DNA of 64,000 nt from Candidatus Lindowbacteria bacterium RIFCSPLOWO2_12_FULL_62_27. GTDB taxonomy: Bacteria; Lindowbacteria; 2-12-FULL-62-27. A program made the position numbers and the translations under genes. Below are positions 25,341-33,450 of this stretch, in pieces. The stretch lies in the NCBI GenBank assembly GCA_001784175.1, contig MFPR01000006.1:202226-266225 (forward strand), in the 5' to 3' direction. Under the pieces are notes generated by a model. The model had not been told where the DNA came from, made no database searches, and worked only from the letters and a program-made list of their open reading frames with translations. How positions within the stretch are numbered: the first letter of the stretch is position 1; each line of letters begins with the position of its first letter.

Positions 25341-26621
25341 TCACTTCCACTCGGTGAAGGACGTGAGCAGGTTCCCGAAATGCGTGTCGACCTGCTCGGC
25401 CAGCCGGTCGACGGCCATGTCCGGGCGGAACTTCAGCGGCGCCTGATAACGCTTGCTGATCTTTTCGAGCTCCTCCATGTACCCGAGCGCGTCCAGCTTC
25501 GGATCGAGATCGCAGATGTCGGCGGCCATGTGGACCACGAAGACCGCCGGCGACAGGTTGGGGCTGTTCACGAGAAGCTGGAGGTCATGGTGGTGGAACA
25601 TCGCGCTCTGGATCGTGTCCTTGGGCATCTGCCACAGGTTGAACAAAAACCCGCCGACGTCCGCGTGCGACCCGCCGAGGACCGACTTTTCGGCGTCCAC
25701 CATCCGTTTTCCTCCCCTCACCATCTCGTCGATCTCGTTTTGCTGCGGGCGGAAATACTGCATGGTCACGAGGTGGCCGGTGTTGTGCAATAGCCCGCAG
25801 ACGAACAGCTCGTCCGATTCCTCCATCCTCAGCGCCTCGCCCAGCTCCTTGCTCCACTGCGCGCACCGCAGGGAATCCTCCCAGAATTTCTGTGCGAAGG
25901 CCGGCGGGATCGACTGGAACTTCTGCATGACCGCGGCCGCGATGATCAGTTGCCGGATCTTCTTCAGCCCCAGCACCACCAGGGCCTTCGTGACGCCCGT
26001 GACCTTTTCGCGCAGGCCGTAGAAGGCGGAGTTGACCACGCGAAGGAGCGTCGCGGTGAGACCGGGATCGAGGATCAGCACGCCGCCGACTTTGTCCAAA
26101 TCGACGTCCGGATCCTCCAGCATGCTGACTGCGCGCTGGGCGGTCGCAGGCAGCGGAGAAATTTTTTCGATCCCCTGAAGAATCGACCGGACCTGGCGGT
26201 CGATCCCGATCTTCTCGATGCTCGGCGGCGCCTCCGCCTCCCGGGCCATGTCGGGGTTGGCGCCGAGGAAGGACCTGATGTGGGACACGATCTTGTCGGT
26301 CGTGGTGAGTTTCTGGGTCACGGCGGCCTGCGCGAAGAGGAAGAGGTCGTCTTTTTGAAGTTTGATCAGCATGTCGATTTGCTGGGGGTTCATCAGTTTC
26401 AACCGCACGGCGCATTCCCCGAACCGGTCGCCGCTGCGGGCCTGCTCGAGGAGAATGGTGTTGATGTCCTCCGGCTGGATGAATCCGCGAAACGCGCCGA
26501 GGTGTCCAAGCCGCCGGTCAAACACGCTCATCTGCTTGACCGCCCTCAGCACGTCCTCCTGCTTCATCACGTCCTGCCCCCGCAGGTACTGGATGAACCG
26601 CTGCAATTTCGCGAGGCTCAT
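25341..26621 (-). CDS. HDOD protein, HD pair replaced by HN; closest to the 11465 paralogue
   Basis: 426 residues. Nearly every segment matches the HDOD protein at 11465 (MSLAKLQKFIQYLR versus MSLAKLQRFIQYLR; AAVTQKLTTTDKIV; ISPLPATAQRAVSMLEDPD; RVVNSAFYGLREKVTGVTKA), yet the metal motif is LLHNTGHL rather than LLHDIGYL, so loss of the Asp followed a recent duplication. The start overlaps the end of the cyclo-ligase gene by 4 bases. Confidence 0.86.
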   Translation of the reverse strand: MSLAKLQRFIQYLRGQDVMKQEDVLRAVKQMSVFDRRLGHLGAFRGFIQPEDINTILLEQARSGDRFGECAVRLKLMNPQQIDMLIKLQKDDLFLFAQAAVTQKLTTTDKIVSHIRSFLGANPDMAREAEAPPSIEKIGIDRQVRSILQGIEKISPLPATAQRAVSMLEDPDVDLDKVGGVLILDPGLTATLLRVVNSAFYGLREKVTGVTKALVVLGLKKIRQLIIAAAVMQKFQSIPPAFAQKFWEDSLRCAQWSKELGEALRMEESDELFVCGLLHNTGHLVTMQYFRPQQNEIDEMVRGGKRMVDAEKSVLGGSHADVGGFLFNLWQMPKDTIQSAMFHHHDLQLLVNSPNLSPAVFVVHMAADICDLDPKLDALGYMEELEKISKRYQAPLKFRPDMAVDRLAEQVDTHFGNLLTSFTEWK

Positions 26622-27274
26622 CGGGGACCCCGAGGGAGTGCCGCTCTTGACTTTTTGATTTGTTGGCGAAAAGTCAAAAAGTCAAGAGCGGCCCCGAATG
26701 GGAATGGGCTGAATTGGAATTCTATAAAACCATGTTCGGTGACGGCGCCCATCAGCGCGGCGTCCTTTTTCGTTCGCGGAATCCGCCGCGCGAGCTGGCA
26801 GTCGAAGAGAACGCCGGCGCGGATGCCCCTCGGATGATCGGCAAGCCACCGGTCGTAAAACCCGCCGCCGTGGCCCAGCCGGACGCCGCTCGCCCGGTCC
26901 AGCCCGAGGCACGGCACGAGCACCAGATCCGACCGGCCCGGCGGCCCGCATCTTCGGCCGCGCGACGGCTCAAAAATTCCGAACGCGCCGCGTTTCAGCG
27001 CCGCAAACGATGGCACCTGATAAAACACCATGCGCTTCCCCCTCACTTTCGGAAATGCCGGCCGCAGGCCGAGCCGGAGGACCCGGCGGTAGAAGGCCCA
27101 TAGGTCAGGTTCGGGAAAGGACGGCGCAAACGCATAGAGGCGCCTCGGGCGGCAGGCGGCGACCAGCGCCCCAAGGTGCGCGCAGATCCGCCGGCTTCCC
27201 GCCCTGCGTTTCGACAAGGTCATGCGGCCAAGCCGCGCTCTAAAAATCGCCCTCCATCTCTTTTTGGTCGCCAT
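26618..27274 (-). CDS. 5-formyltetrahydrofolate cyclo-ligase
   Basis: 218 residues. The enzyme converts 5-formyl-THF to 5,10-methenyl-THF with ATP, returning stored folate to one-carbon metabolism. The family signature GVRLGHGGGFYDRWLA is intact, with the basic N-terminal KKRWRAIFRARL and FPKVRGKRMVFY. The domain ends near TEHGFIEF; the last 30 or so residues (from AALDFLTF on) are encoded by a perfect hairpin and look like an added tail. ATGA overlap with the HDOD gene downstream. No standard gene symbol is certain. Confidence 0.88.
   Translation of the reverse strand: MATKKRWRAIFRARLGRMTLSKRRAGSRRICAHLGALVAACRPRRLYAFAPSFPEPDLWAFYRRVLRLGLRPAFPKVRGKRMVFYQVPSFAALKRGAFGIFEPSRGRRCGPPGRSDLVLVPCLGLDRASGVRLGHGGGFYDRWLADHPRGIRAGVLFDCQLARRIPRTKKDAALMGAVTEHGFIEFQFSPFPFGAALDFLTFRQQIKKSRAALPRGPR
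26640..26692. repeat. Perfect 19-bp inverted repeat inside the cyclo-ligase 3' end
   Basis: Left arm 26640-26658 (GCCGCTCTTGACTTTTTGA), 15-base loop, right arm 26674-26692 is its exact reverse complement. The hairpin encodes the C-terminal tail of the cyclo-ligase and lies 19 bases upstream of the HDOD start codon at 26621. It may be a terminator or attenuator separating the two genes, or the footprint of an inserted element. Confidence 0.7.
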
Positions 27275-27303
27275 CGGCTCCGCTCAATTTTTCGTTCCCT
27301 CTC

Positions 27304-27332
27304 TTGACAACGGCCCTCCAAAACGGTAGACA
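27304..27332 (+). promoter_or_regulatory. Promoter of the ferredoxin gene
   Basis: TTGACA (27304-27309), 17-base spacer, TAGACA (27327-27332). This leaves a leader of about 30 bases that carries GAGGAGG before the ATG at 27371. Confidence 0.5.
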
Positions 27333-27370
27333 AGGCCAACAACACACATCGATCTTGAGGAGGCAAATGA

Positions 27371-27697
27371 ATGGCCTACATTGTGACTGAAGCCTGCATC
27401 AACTGCAAGTATACTGACTGCGCCGTGGTGTGCCCGGTCGACTGTTTCCACGAGGGGCCGAATTTCCTCGCCATCGACCCCGACGAATGCATCAGTTGCG
27501 GCCTGTGCGAGCCGGAGTGCCCGACCAAGGCCATCTATTCGGAGGACAATCTGCCGGAGGACCAGAAGGAGTACGTCGAGGTGAACGCGCGGCTCGCCAA
27601 GGGCTGGCCGGTCATCAAGGAGAAGAAAGAGGCGCTCCCGACGGCGGAGGAGTTCAAGGAGAAGAAGGGCAAGCGGGCGCTGTTGACGGAAGCCTGA
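27371..27697 (+). CDS. fdxA: Seven-iron ferredoxin, FdxA type
   Basis: 108 residues. A cytoplasmic electron carrier with one 3Fe-4S and one 4Fe-4S cluster. Cys residues: [17 protein letters not shown] in the first half and [12 protein letters not shown] in the second. The N-terminus [16 protein letters not shown] and the C-terminal tail ([20 protein letters not shown]) match FdxA of many bacteria. A strong ribosome binding site (TTGAGGAGGC) precedes the ATG. It stands alone, with its own promoter, between the cyclo-ligase (divergent) and a MerR gene with a separate promoter. Confidence 0.93.
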   Translation: MAYIVTEACINCKYTDCAVVCPVDCFHEGPNFLAIDPDECISCGLCEPECPTKAIYSEDNLPEDQKEYVEVNARLAKGWPVIKEKKEALPTAEEFKEKKGKRALLTEA

Positions 27698-27716
27698 CCG
27701 GTTTCACATTTTTCGC

Positions 27717-27744
27717 TTGACAAAACCAAAACTCGAATTACACT
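27717..27744 (+). promoter_or_regulatory. Promoter upstream of the MerR-type gene
   Basis: TTGACA (27717-27722), 16-base spacer, TACACT (27739-27744), leaving a leader of about 70 bases. MerR regulators usually act on spacers longer than 17 bases; this one is not long, so autoregulation of the classical kind is not evident. Confidence 0.5.
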
Positions 27745-27819
27745 TCCCGCGACATCAGCAAAGTAAAACAAAAAACGCCTGATTGCCGCGGTTTTTGTTT
27801 CTTTGCAGGAGAATTGGCC

Positions 27820-28317
27820 ATGAAGGAAAAAGCAGGGAAGACGGAGGATTTCACACGGGGGGATCTTTTGAAGGTCGTCCGGCTCACGCCCCGGCAGATC
27901 CAGTACTGGGATGAGTCGAACCTGATCCGCCCCACGCGCAAAACGAGACGCCGCCGCTATTATGATTTTGCCGGCGTGGTCGAGCTCCGGGTGGTCCAGG
28001 CGCTCCGCGAGGAGGGCTTTTCCACCCAGAAAATCAGGAAGTTCCTTGTCACGCTCAGGCGCATGATGCCCCGCGCACAGAATCTTCTGGCGCGGCTTCG
28101 GATTCATACCGATGGCAGAACCTTGATCTTTCAGGAAAAAGGCGCCTTCTTCGAAATGAACGGACAGGGACTCCTCAAACTCGACCTCGAACGGCTTTAC
28201 CATCAGGTCCGTCCCGCTTCCAGGGCTTTTTCCGGGCCAATGGGCACCCGTGAGAGGGGAAGCCAGAACGTCCATCGGATGAAGGGTGGGGATCAGCGGC
28301 TGAAACGGGCCGTCTGA
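27820..28317 (+). CDS. MerR-family transcriptional regulator
   Basis: 165 residues from ATG 27820, with AGGAG eight bases upstream; a TTG two codons earlier is less likely. The N-terminal winged helix-turn-helix is clear (LLKVVRLTPRQIQYWDESNL, RRRRYYDFAGVVELRVVQAL, EGFSTQKIRKFL). The remaining 80 residues have no cysteine pair for metal binding, so the ligand is unknown. It heads a plus-strand run that continues through two hypothetical genes, spoVG and on to kdsC; spacing is short throughout, so it may regulate its own operon. Confidence 0.85.
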   Translation: MKEKAGKTEDFTRGDLLKVVRLTPRQIQYWDESNLIRPTRKTRRRRYYDFAGVVELRVVQALREEGFSTQKIRKFLVTLRRMMPRAQNLLARLRIHTDGRTLIFQEKGAFFEMNGQGLLKLDLERLYHQVRPASRAFSGPMGTRERGSQNVHRMKGGDQRLKRAV

Positions 28318-28380
28318 GCCGGCGCGGCGGCATATGGGGCCGCAGTGCCGGTTTTTCCCTCGATGGACGAGGGGGAGAAT

Positions 28381-28917
28381 ATGGGGATCGAAGAGACGGG
28401 AGCGCTGATGGGCGTCCTCCGCCGGTTTGACACCGGGGTGACGGAGGGACATCTGCACACGCTCCTGTATGTGGGGCAGAAACTGCGGCTGATCGAGCCG
28501 CGGTATGTTTTTGATTTTCACGGCCTGATGCCGTACAGCGACGCCTTGGACCTCGAGATCGCGATGTCGATCTGGAACAGCGTGATTCGCATCCGGGACA
28601 ACCGCATCCATGCGGCGACACGGGAGCGGATTAAGGTCGGGTCTGCGTCTCTTGACAAACTGATTGCGCTTTCCTACGATACCCTGAAGTTTCTGGCGGC
28701 CAGTCTGCGTCTGGAGGAGGACCTTCAGAAGAGCCGGCAGGAGATGAAAGAGGAGTGCCATGCCAGCGGAGATTTTGAAGTTGAAGGACAAGGACAAGGA
28801 AGCGATCAATCTGAGCGCGTTCCAGCAGGAGGAAAAGCACCGGAGGCGCATCCAGATCCGCCAGCGCCGCGTCCGGCGCGATGCGCGCCAGGTCGAGGTC
28901 TACATCCGGCTCCATGA
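28381..28917 (+). CDS. Hypothetical protein; long overlap with next gene
   Basis: 178 residues from ATG 28381 (AGGGGGAG just upstream). Residues 15-60 (EGHLHTLLYVGQKLRLIEPR, YVFDFHGLMPYSDALDLEI) resemble the YwgA/Panacea-like pattern YxFxFHxxxPYSxxLxxE. From about residue 127 on, the frame runs through the next gene in another frame and becomes Pro/Arg/Gly-rich, which suggests that the real C-terminus ended near the start of that gene and the original stop was lost, or that there is an unrecognised frameshift. Function unknown. Confidence 0.55.
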   Translation: MGIEETGALMGVLRRFDTGVTEGHLHTLLYVGQKLRLIEPRYVFDFHGLMPYSDALDLEIAMSIWNSVIRIRDNRIHAATRERIKVGSASLDKLIALSYDTLKFLAASLRLEEDLQKSRQEMKEECHASGDFEVEGQGQGSDQSERVPAGGKAPEAHPDPPAPRPARCAPGRGLHPAP

Positions 28918-29236
28918 GTTCAATCGCTACAACCGCGTCTACCAGATGCTGGCGTTCGACAAGATCATCAAGGACATCGCGCTGTCCGGGTCGGTCGGCA
29001 ACGTCGCATTTGAACTTCTGGACCGGCCGGGCGCCGAGAAGGCCGTGAAGATGATCATCGACCATCCGGAGATGAACGCGCTGGGGATTCAGGAGAAGAT
29101 CGAGATGGAATCCAAGATCGAGACGCACGAGTTCACCCTCTACAAGGCCATGGCGATGATGGACGAGGTCAAAATTTCCTCCGGCAAGCACGGGGGGATC
29201 CAGCTCGAAGTCACCAAGAATCTGCGCAGCCGCTGA
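28760..29236 (+). CDS. Conserved-looking hypothetical protein, 158 aa
   Basis: ATG 28760 has AGAGGAG upstream. The N-terminal third is strongly basic and helical (EEKHRRRIQIRQRRVRRDAR), the rest mixed alpha/beta (VEVYIRLHEFNRYNRVYQML, AEKAVKMIIDHPEMNALGIQ, FTLYKAMAMMDEVKISSGKH). No signal peptide or membrane segment. I recognise no family. It lies 15 bases upstream of spoVG, so the two are probably cotranscribed, and may likewise bind nucleic acid given the basic stretch; that is inference. Confidence 0.7.
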   Translation: MPAEILKLKDKDKEAINLSAFQQEEKHRRRIQIRQRRVRRDARQVEVYIRLHEFNRYNRVYQMLAFDKIIKDIALSGSVGNVAFELLDRPGAEKAVKMIIDHPEMNALGIQEKIEMESKIETHEFTLYKAMAMMDEVKISSGKHGGIQLEVTKNLRSR

Positions 29237-29251
29237 GCCGGGGTCGGGGCG

Positions 29252-29554
29252 ATGGAAATCACCGAAGTTCGAATCAAACGGTTTGAGGACCCGCAGGGCA
29301 AGCTCATGGGGTTCGCGTCGGTCACGTTCGACGGTTGTTTCGTCGTCCACAATCTGAGAATCGTCTCCGGCGAAAAGGGCGTCTTCGTCGCCATGCCGTC
29401 CCGCCAATTGCCGAACAATAAATTTGTCGATGTGGCCCATCCCGTCACCAACGAGATGCGCGCAAAAATCCAGCAGGCGGTTCTCCGCCAGTTTGAACAA
29501 ACCAAGTCTGACCCTCCCAAAGAGACACCCCCGCCGGCGGAACCGTCCCATTGA
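29252..29554 (+). CDS. spoVG: SpoVG family regulator
   Basis: 100 residues. The first 80 match SpoVG closely: MEITEVRIKRFEDPQGKLMG, FASVTFDGCFVVHNLRIVSG, VFVAMPSRQLPNNKFVDVAH, PVTNEMRAKIQQAVL. SpoVG proteins bind nucleic acids and act as global regulators in many phyla; the sporulation name is historical. The C-terminal tail is Pro/Glu-rich. It overlaps the N-terminal coding region of the next gene. Confidence 0.95.
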   Translation: MEITEVRIKRFEDPQGKLMGFASVTFDGCFVVHNLRIVSGEKGVFVAMPSRQLPNNKFVDVAHPVTNEMRAKIQQAVLRQFEQTKSDPPKETPPPAEPSH

Positions 29555-30995
29555 CGCACAGGGATGGCGACGGCGCCTTCGATGGGCCGCCGCCGTCGCG
29601 GTCCTCTGGGCCTGCGCCGGCCCCGTTGCGCAGCCGGCGGCGGTCGCGCTGGAGACCGGGTCCGAAGAATTCCGCGTCATCCTGATTGAAGACAGTTTCA
29701 TTTACATGAACGCGGGCCGGGACCGCGGCGTTCAGGTCGGCGACCTCTTCGTCGTCGAGCGGCCCGGCAAGGCCGTCGTCGATCCCGAAACCGGCGACAC
29801 GCTCGGCCACGAGCCCGTCGCCATCGCGAAACTGCGCGTCCAGTACGCCGCGCCCCATTACGCGCGCACCTACGCAATGGAAGTGCTGGAGGGCGTCCCG
29901 GTCCAGATCAAGGACCGCGTGGCCCGGTGGTCCGGGGAAGCCGTGGGACGGGTGCCGGCGCCGGCCGTGATGGGCATCGAAGTTGAGGAGCCGCGGCGGG
30001 CCGCCGGCGAGGGCGACAAGATTTTCACGGAGGAGAAACGCCGGAAGGGCGACATCGTCGGGGACTTTGAGGTCGAGGGCGAGGTCATCGATTACGATTT
30101 CGGCGACGTCGACGGCGACGGCATGCCGGAACTCGTCGCGCTCGAGGAACGCCGCATCGCGGTCTACCGGATATCGGCCGGCGCCCCGGAGGAGATATGG
30201 CAGGAAAAGCTGCGCGGGTATCAGTTCGTCGCGCTCGAGCTGTATGACGCCGATGCCGACGGCAAGGCGGAGATCTACGTGGGCCAGAAGCACGGGAACA
30301 CCGGCCGGACCGACGTCTACCGGCATCAGGACGGCCACGTGGTCAAGCGCGGCGAGATCAAGGGCGTGTTCGTTCGGCAAAACGGCGGCGCCCTGTATGC
30401 CCAGCGCTACGGATTCGGCAAGCCATTTGCCGGCCCCATCATGGAGATCAAGTACGACATCGCGGCCAATGTCGTCACGAAAATCCGGGACCTCAAGGAC
30501 GGCCCTTACAATGTCCTCGGGATGGGGATCGGCGCCTCCCGGATGGCCTATCTCGATCACAACGACCGCCTCACCATCACCGACCGGACCGGCCAGATGA
30601 TCTGGCGGGGCACCAACCCGCTCGGCGGATCGACACAGGACCTCGTGTCGGGAAACGGCCGGGAGAAGGTCAAACTGCAGAAGAAAATCATGTTCGAGGA
30701 TTTTGACGGCAGCGGCGGCGAGGATCTGCTCGTCGTGAAAAACGAACTCAATCCCTTCTGGGGATTCGTCGGGCCTTTCGGCGGAAACAAATACAAGAAC
30801 GGCAAATTCGTGATCTACACCGACCGGCCCGGCGGCTGGGACGTGCTGAAGGAGACGCGGGAATTCGAGGGATACGTGTCGGACTACGAATACGCCCGGG
30901 TCGGCGGCCCGAACAAGCAACTCAGCGTGTGCCTGGTGACCCCGGCCGGCCGGGAAAAATTCAAGAGCCGGATCATCGTGGTGAGGGAACTGTGA
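29493..30995 (+). CDS. Secreted protein with FlgT-like N-terminal domain and FG-GAP/VCBS repeats
   Basis: About 500 residues; the start is uncertain because no ATG lies before the signal peptide. TTG 29493 is in frame but overlaps spoVG by 62 bases; an ATT overlapping the spoVG stop at 29550 is the other option. A signal segment (RLRWAAAVAVLWACAGPVAQ) leads into a domain like the C-terminal domain of FlgT/CsgG partners (FIYMNAGRDRGVQVGDLFVV, VVDPETGDTLGHEPVAIAKL, VQIKDRVARW). Acidic FG-GAP-type repeats follow (DVDGDGMPELVALEE, DADADGKAEIYVGQ, DFDGSGGEDLLVV), likely calcium-binding beta-propeller blades. Probably periplasmic or surface located. Its stop overlaps pyrG (GTGA). Confidence 0.75.
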   Translation: MNKPSLTLPKRHPRRRNRPIDAQGWRRRLRWAAAVAVLWACAGPVAQPAAVALETGSEEFRVILIEDSFIYMNAGRDRGVQVGDLFVVERPGKAVVDPETGDTLGHEPVAIAKLRVQYAAPHYARTYAMEVLEGVPVQIKDRVARWSGEAVGRVPAPAVMGIEVEEPRRAAGEGDKIFTEEKRRKGDIVGDFEVEGEVIDYDFGDVDGDGMPELVALEERRIAVYRISAGAPEEIWQEKLRGYQFVALELYDADADGKAEIYVGQKHGNTGRTDVYRHQDGHVVKRGEIKGVFVRQNGGALYAQRYGFGKPFAGPIMEIKYDIAANVVTKIRDLKDGPYNVLGMGIGASRMAYLDHNDRLTITDRTGQMIWRGTNPLGGSTQDLVSGNGREKVKLQKKIMFEDFDGSGGEDLLVVKNELNPFWGFVGPFGGNKYKNGKFVIYTDRPGGWDVLKETREFEGYVSDYEYARVGGPNKQLSVCLVTPAGREKFKSRIIVVREL

Positions 30996-32620
30996 GCCGA
31001 AAGCGCGCGAAGTACGTCTTCGTGACCGGCGGAGTTTTGTCGTCGATCGGCAAGGGCATCACGACCGCCGCGATCGGGACGCTGCTCAAGTCGCACGGGC
31101 TTTCGGTCACCGCGCTGAAGCTCGATCCGTATCTGAACGTGGATGCCGGCACCATGAGCCCGTTTCAGCACGGGGAGGTCTTCGTGACGGACGACGGGGC
31201 CGAGACCGACCTCGACCTCGGCCATTACGAGCGGTTCCTCGGCGTGCGGATGGGCGCGAAGAACAACGTGACCGCCGGCAAGGTCTACGCCGCGGTGATC
31301 GCCAAGGAGCGCCGGGGTGATTTTCTGGGCGCGACGGTGCAGATCGTGCCGCACGTGATCGAGGAGATCAAATCGCAGATCGCCGCGCTGGAAAACGGCA
31401 TCGACGTCATTTTGGTCGAAGTCGGCGGGACCGTGGGCGACATCGAGAGCCAGCCGTTCCTGGAGGCGATCCGGCAGATGGCGCTCGAGCGGCGCGGCGA
31501 CGCCGTCTTTGTGCACCTTACCCTTGTGCCGTATCTCTCGACCGTGCAGGAACTCAAGACCAAACCGACCCAGCACAGCGTTCAGGAACTGCGCCGGATC
31601 GGCATCCAGCCCGACTTCATTTTCGCGCGCTCGCCGGTCCCCCTCTCCGACTCGGCGCGCGCCAAGGTCGCGCTCTTCTCGAACGTCGACGCCGCATCGG
31701 TCATCTCCCTGCCCGACGTCAAGTCCATCTACCAGATTCCTCCCCTCCTCGCAGCCGGGGGCGTCGACCGGCAGCTCCTCGAGCGGCTCCGGCCGGAGAA
31801 GGCGGAGAAGACGCCGAAGCCGCCGGCCAAATCAGCGGCGCCGCTCATGGAGCGCTGGGAGCGGCTCGCGAAGACGGTTCTTTTGGCCAAGGATGCGGTG
31901 ACGATCGCCATGGTCGGCAAATACATTGATCTTCAGGACGCCTACAAAAGCATTCTGGAGGCCCTGACCCACGCGGCCGCCGCGCACGACCGGAGGCTCG
32001 ACCTCCGATGGGTCGACGCCGAGGAGCTGCAGGACCGCACGCTGGGCGAAACCTTCAAGGGCGTCGGCGGGATTCTGGTGCCGGGCGGATTCGGCGAGCG
32101 GGGGATCGAGGGCAAGGTCCGCGCCGTGAGTTACGCGCGCCTGAAATCCGTCCCGTATCTGGGCCTGTGCTTGGGCCTGCAGATCGCCGTCATCGAATAC
32201 GCGCGCAACGTTCTCGGCCTCGATGGCGCCACCAGCACCGAATTTTCGCCGCGGCCCCGGCATCCCGTGATCGACCTCATGGAGGAGCAGAAGAAGAAAA
32301 AAAATCTCGGCGGCACCATGCGCCTCGGCGCGTGCACCTGCAACATCCGCAAGGGAACGCTCGCGCACCGCATCTACGGCCAGCCCAAAATCCGCGAGCG
32401 GCACCGGCACCGGTACGAAGTCAACGCCGCCTACGTCCAGCGCCTCGCCAAGGCCGGACTCGTCGCGGCCGGCACGGACGAACGCACCGGCCTCGTCGAA
32501 ATCGTCGAATGCCCTTCCCATCCGTTCTTCATCGGCGTCCAGTTCCATCCGGAGTTTCTCTCCGCCCCTCTGGCGCCGCATCCGCTCTTCAAGGCTTTTG
32601 TCGGCGCGGCGCTTCGGTGA
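30992..32620 (+). CDS. pyrG: CTP synthase
   Basis: 542 residues from GTG 30992, overlapping the previous stop; the length matches PyrG. It makes CTP from UTP, ATP and glutamine. Amidoligase domain 1-270: KYVFVTGGVLSSIGKGITTA (P-loop), LKLDPYLNVDAGTMSPFQHG, VEVGGTVGDIES. Glutaminase domain about 300-540: GILVPGGFGERGIEGK, catalytic Cys in YLGLCLGLQIAVIEY and His/Glu in GVQFHPEFLS. CTP is needed for CMP-Kdo, so grouping with kdsA, kdsD and kdsC makes metabolic sense. Confidence 0.97.
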   Translation: MSRKRAKYVFVTGGVLSSIGKGITTAAIGTLLKSHGLSVTALKLDPYLNVDAGTMSPFQHGEVFVTDDGAETDLDLGHYERFLGVRMGAKNNVTAGKVYAAVIAKERRGDFLGATVQIVPHVIEEIKSQIAALENGIDVILVEVGGTVGDIESQPFLEAIRQMALERRGDAVFVHLTLVPYLSTVQELKTKPTQHSVQELRRIGIQPDFIFARSPVPLSDSARAKVALFSNVDAASVISLPDVKSIYQIPPLLAAGGVDRQLLERLRPEKAEKTPKPPAKSAAPLMERWERLAKTVLLAKDAVTIAMVGKYIDLQDAYKSILEALTHAAAAHDRRLDLRWVDAEELQDRTLGETFKGVGGILVPGGFGERGIEGKVRAVSYARLKSVPYLGLCLGLQIAVIEYARNVLGLDGATSTEFSPRPRHPVIDLMEEQKKKKNLGGTMRLGACTCNIRKGTLAHRIYGQPKIRERHRHRYEVNAAYVQRLAKAGLVAAGTDERTGLVEIVECPSHPFFIGVQFHPEFLSAPLAPHPLFKAFVGAALR

Positions 32621-33450
32621 TCCCGCGCACCCGCCGCGTCCGCATCCGCCCCGGCCTCGAGCTGGGCGGAGGCGGACCGATCGTCTTCATCGGCGGGCCG
32701 TGCGTCATCGAGAGCGAAAAGACGCTCCTGGAAACGTGCGGCCGCCTGGCGGAAATCTGCGGCGAGCTTGGAATTGGGTTTGTGTTCAAGACGTCGTATG
32801 ACAAGGCGAACCGGACCAGCGTGCGGTCCTACCGCGGGCCAGGACTGCGCGCGGGACTGCGCGCGGTCGAGAAAGTGAAGAAAAAATTCGGCGTGCCGGC
32901 GCTTTTGGACGTCCACAAGGAATCGGAGTGCGGCCCGGCGGCCGAAGTCGCCGAGATTCTGCAGATCCCGGCCTTCCTGTGCCGCCAGACCGATTTGATT
33001 CAAGCCGCGGCGCGGACCCGGCGCGTGGTGAACATCAAGAAGGGGCAGTTTTTGTCGCCGTCGGACGCGCGGTATGCCGCCGAAAAAGTAACCTCGGCCG
33101 GCAATCCCAACGTCACGCTGACCGAGCGCGGCGCCAGTTTCGGTTACGGGAATCTCGTGGTGGACATGCGGTCGCTGCAGATCATCCGGGAGTTCGGCAT
33201 CCCCGCGATTTTCGACGCGACCCACAGCGTCCAGATGCCGGGCGCCGGCGGCAAAACCGCGGGCGACCGCCGCTTCGTCCCGGCGCTGTCGAGAGCCGCC
33301 GTCGCCGCCGGCATCGACGGCCTATTCATGGAAGTCCACCCCAACCCGGCCCGGGCCAAATCAGACGCGGCAAATCAAATGCCGCTCGCGTCCGTCCGCG
33401 GGCTTCTCCGAGACCTGATCGAAATCGACCGGGTGGTCAAGTCAAAATGA
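32617..33450 (+). CDS. kdsA: 3-deoxy-8-phosphooctulonate synthase
   Basis: 277 residues from GTG 32617 (GTGA overlap with pyrG). It condenses phosphoenolpyruvate with arabinose 5-phosphate to Kdo 8-phosphate. Family motifs: FIGGPCVIESEKTLLETCGR, FKTSYDKANRTSVRSYRGPG, LLDVHKESECG, IPAFLCRQTDLIQAAA, VNIKKGQFLSP, TERGASFGYGNLVVDMRSL, FDATHSVQMPG. The Asn in KANRTS is followed by no metal-site Cys near the N-terminus (the GPCVIES Cys is present), so metal dependence should be tested rather than assumed. Confidence 0.96.
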   Translation: MIPRTRRVRIRPGLELGGGGPIVFIGGPCVIESEKTLLETCGRLAEICGELGIGFVFKTSYDKANRTSVRSYRGPGLRAGLRAVEKVKKKFGVPALLDVHKESECGPAAEVAEILQIPAFLCRQTDLIQAAARTRRVVNIKKGQFLSPSDARYAAEKVTSAGNPNVTLTERGASFGYGNLVVDMRSLQIIREFGIPAIFDATHSVQMPGAGGKTAGDRRFVPALSRAAVAAGIDGLFMEVHPNPARAKSDAANQMPLASVRGLLRDLIEIDRVVKSK

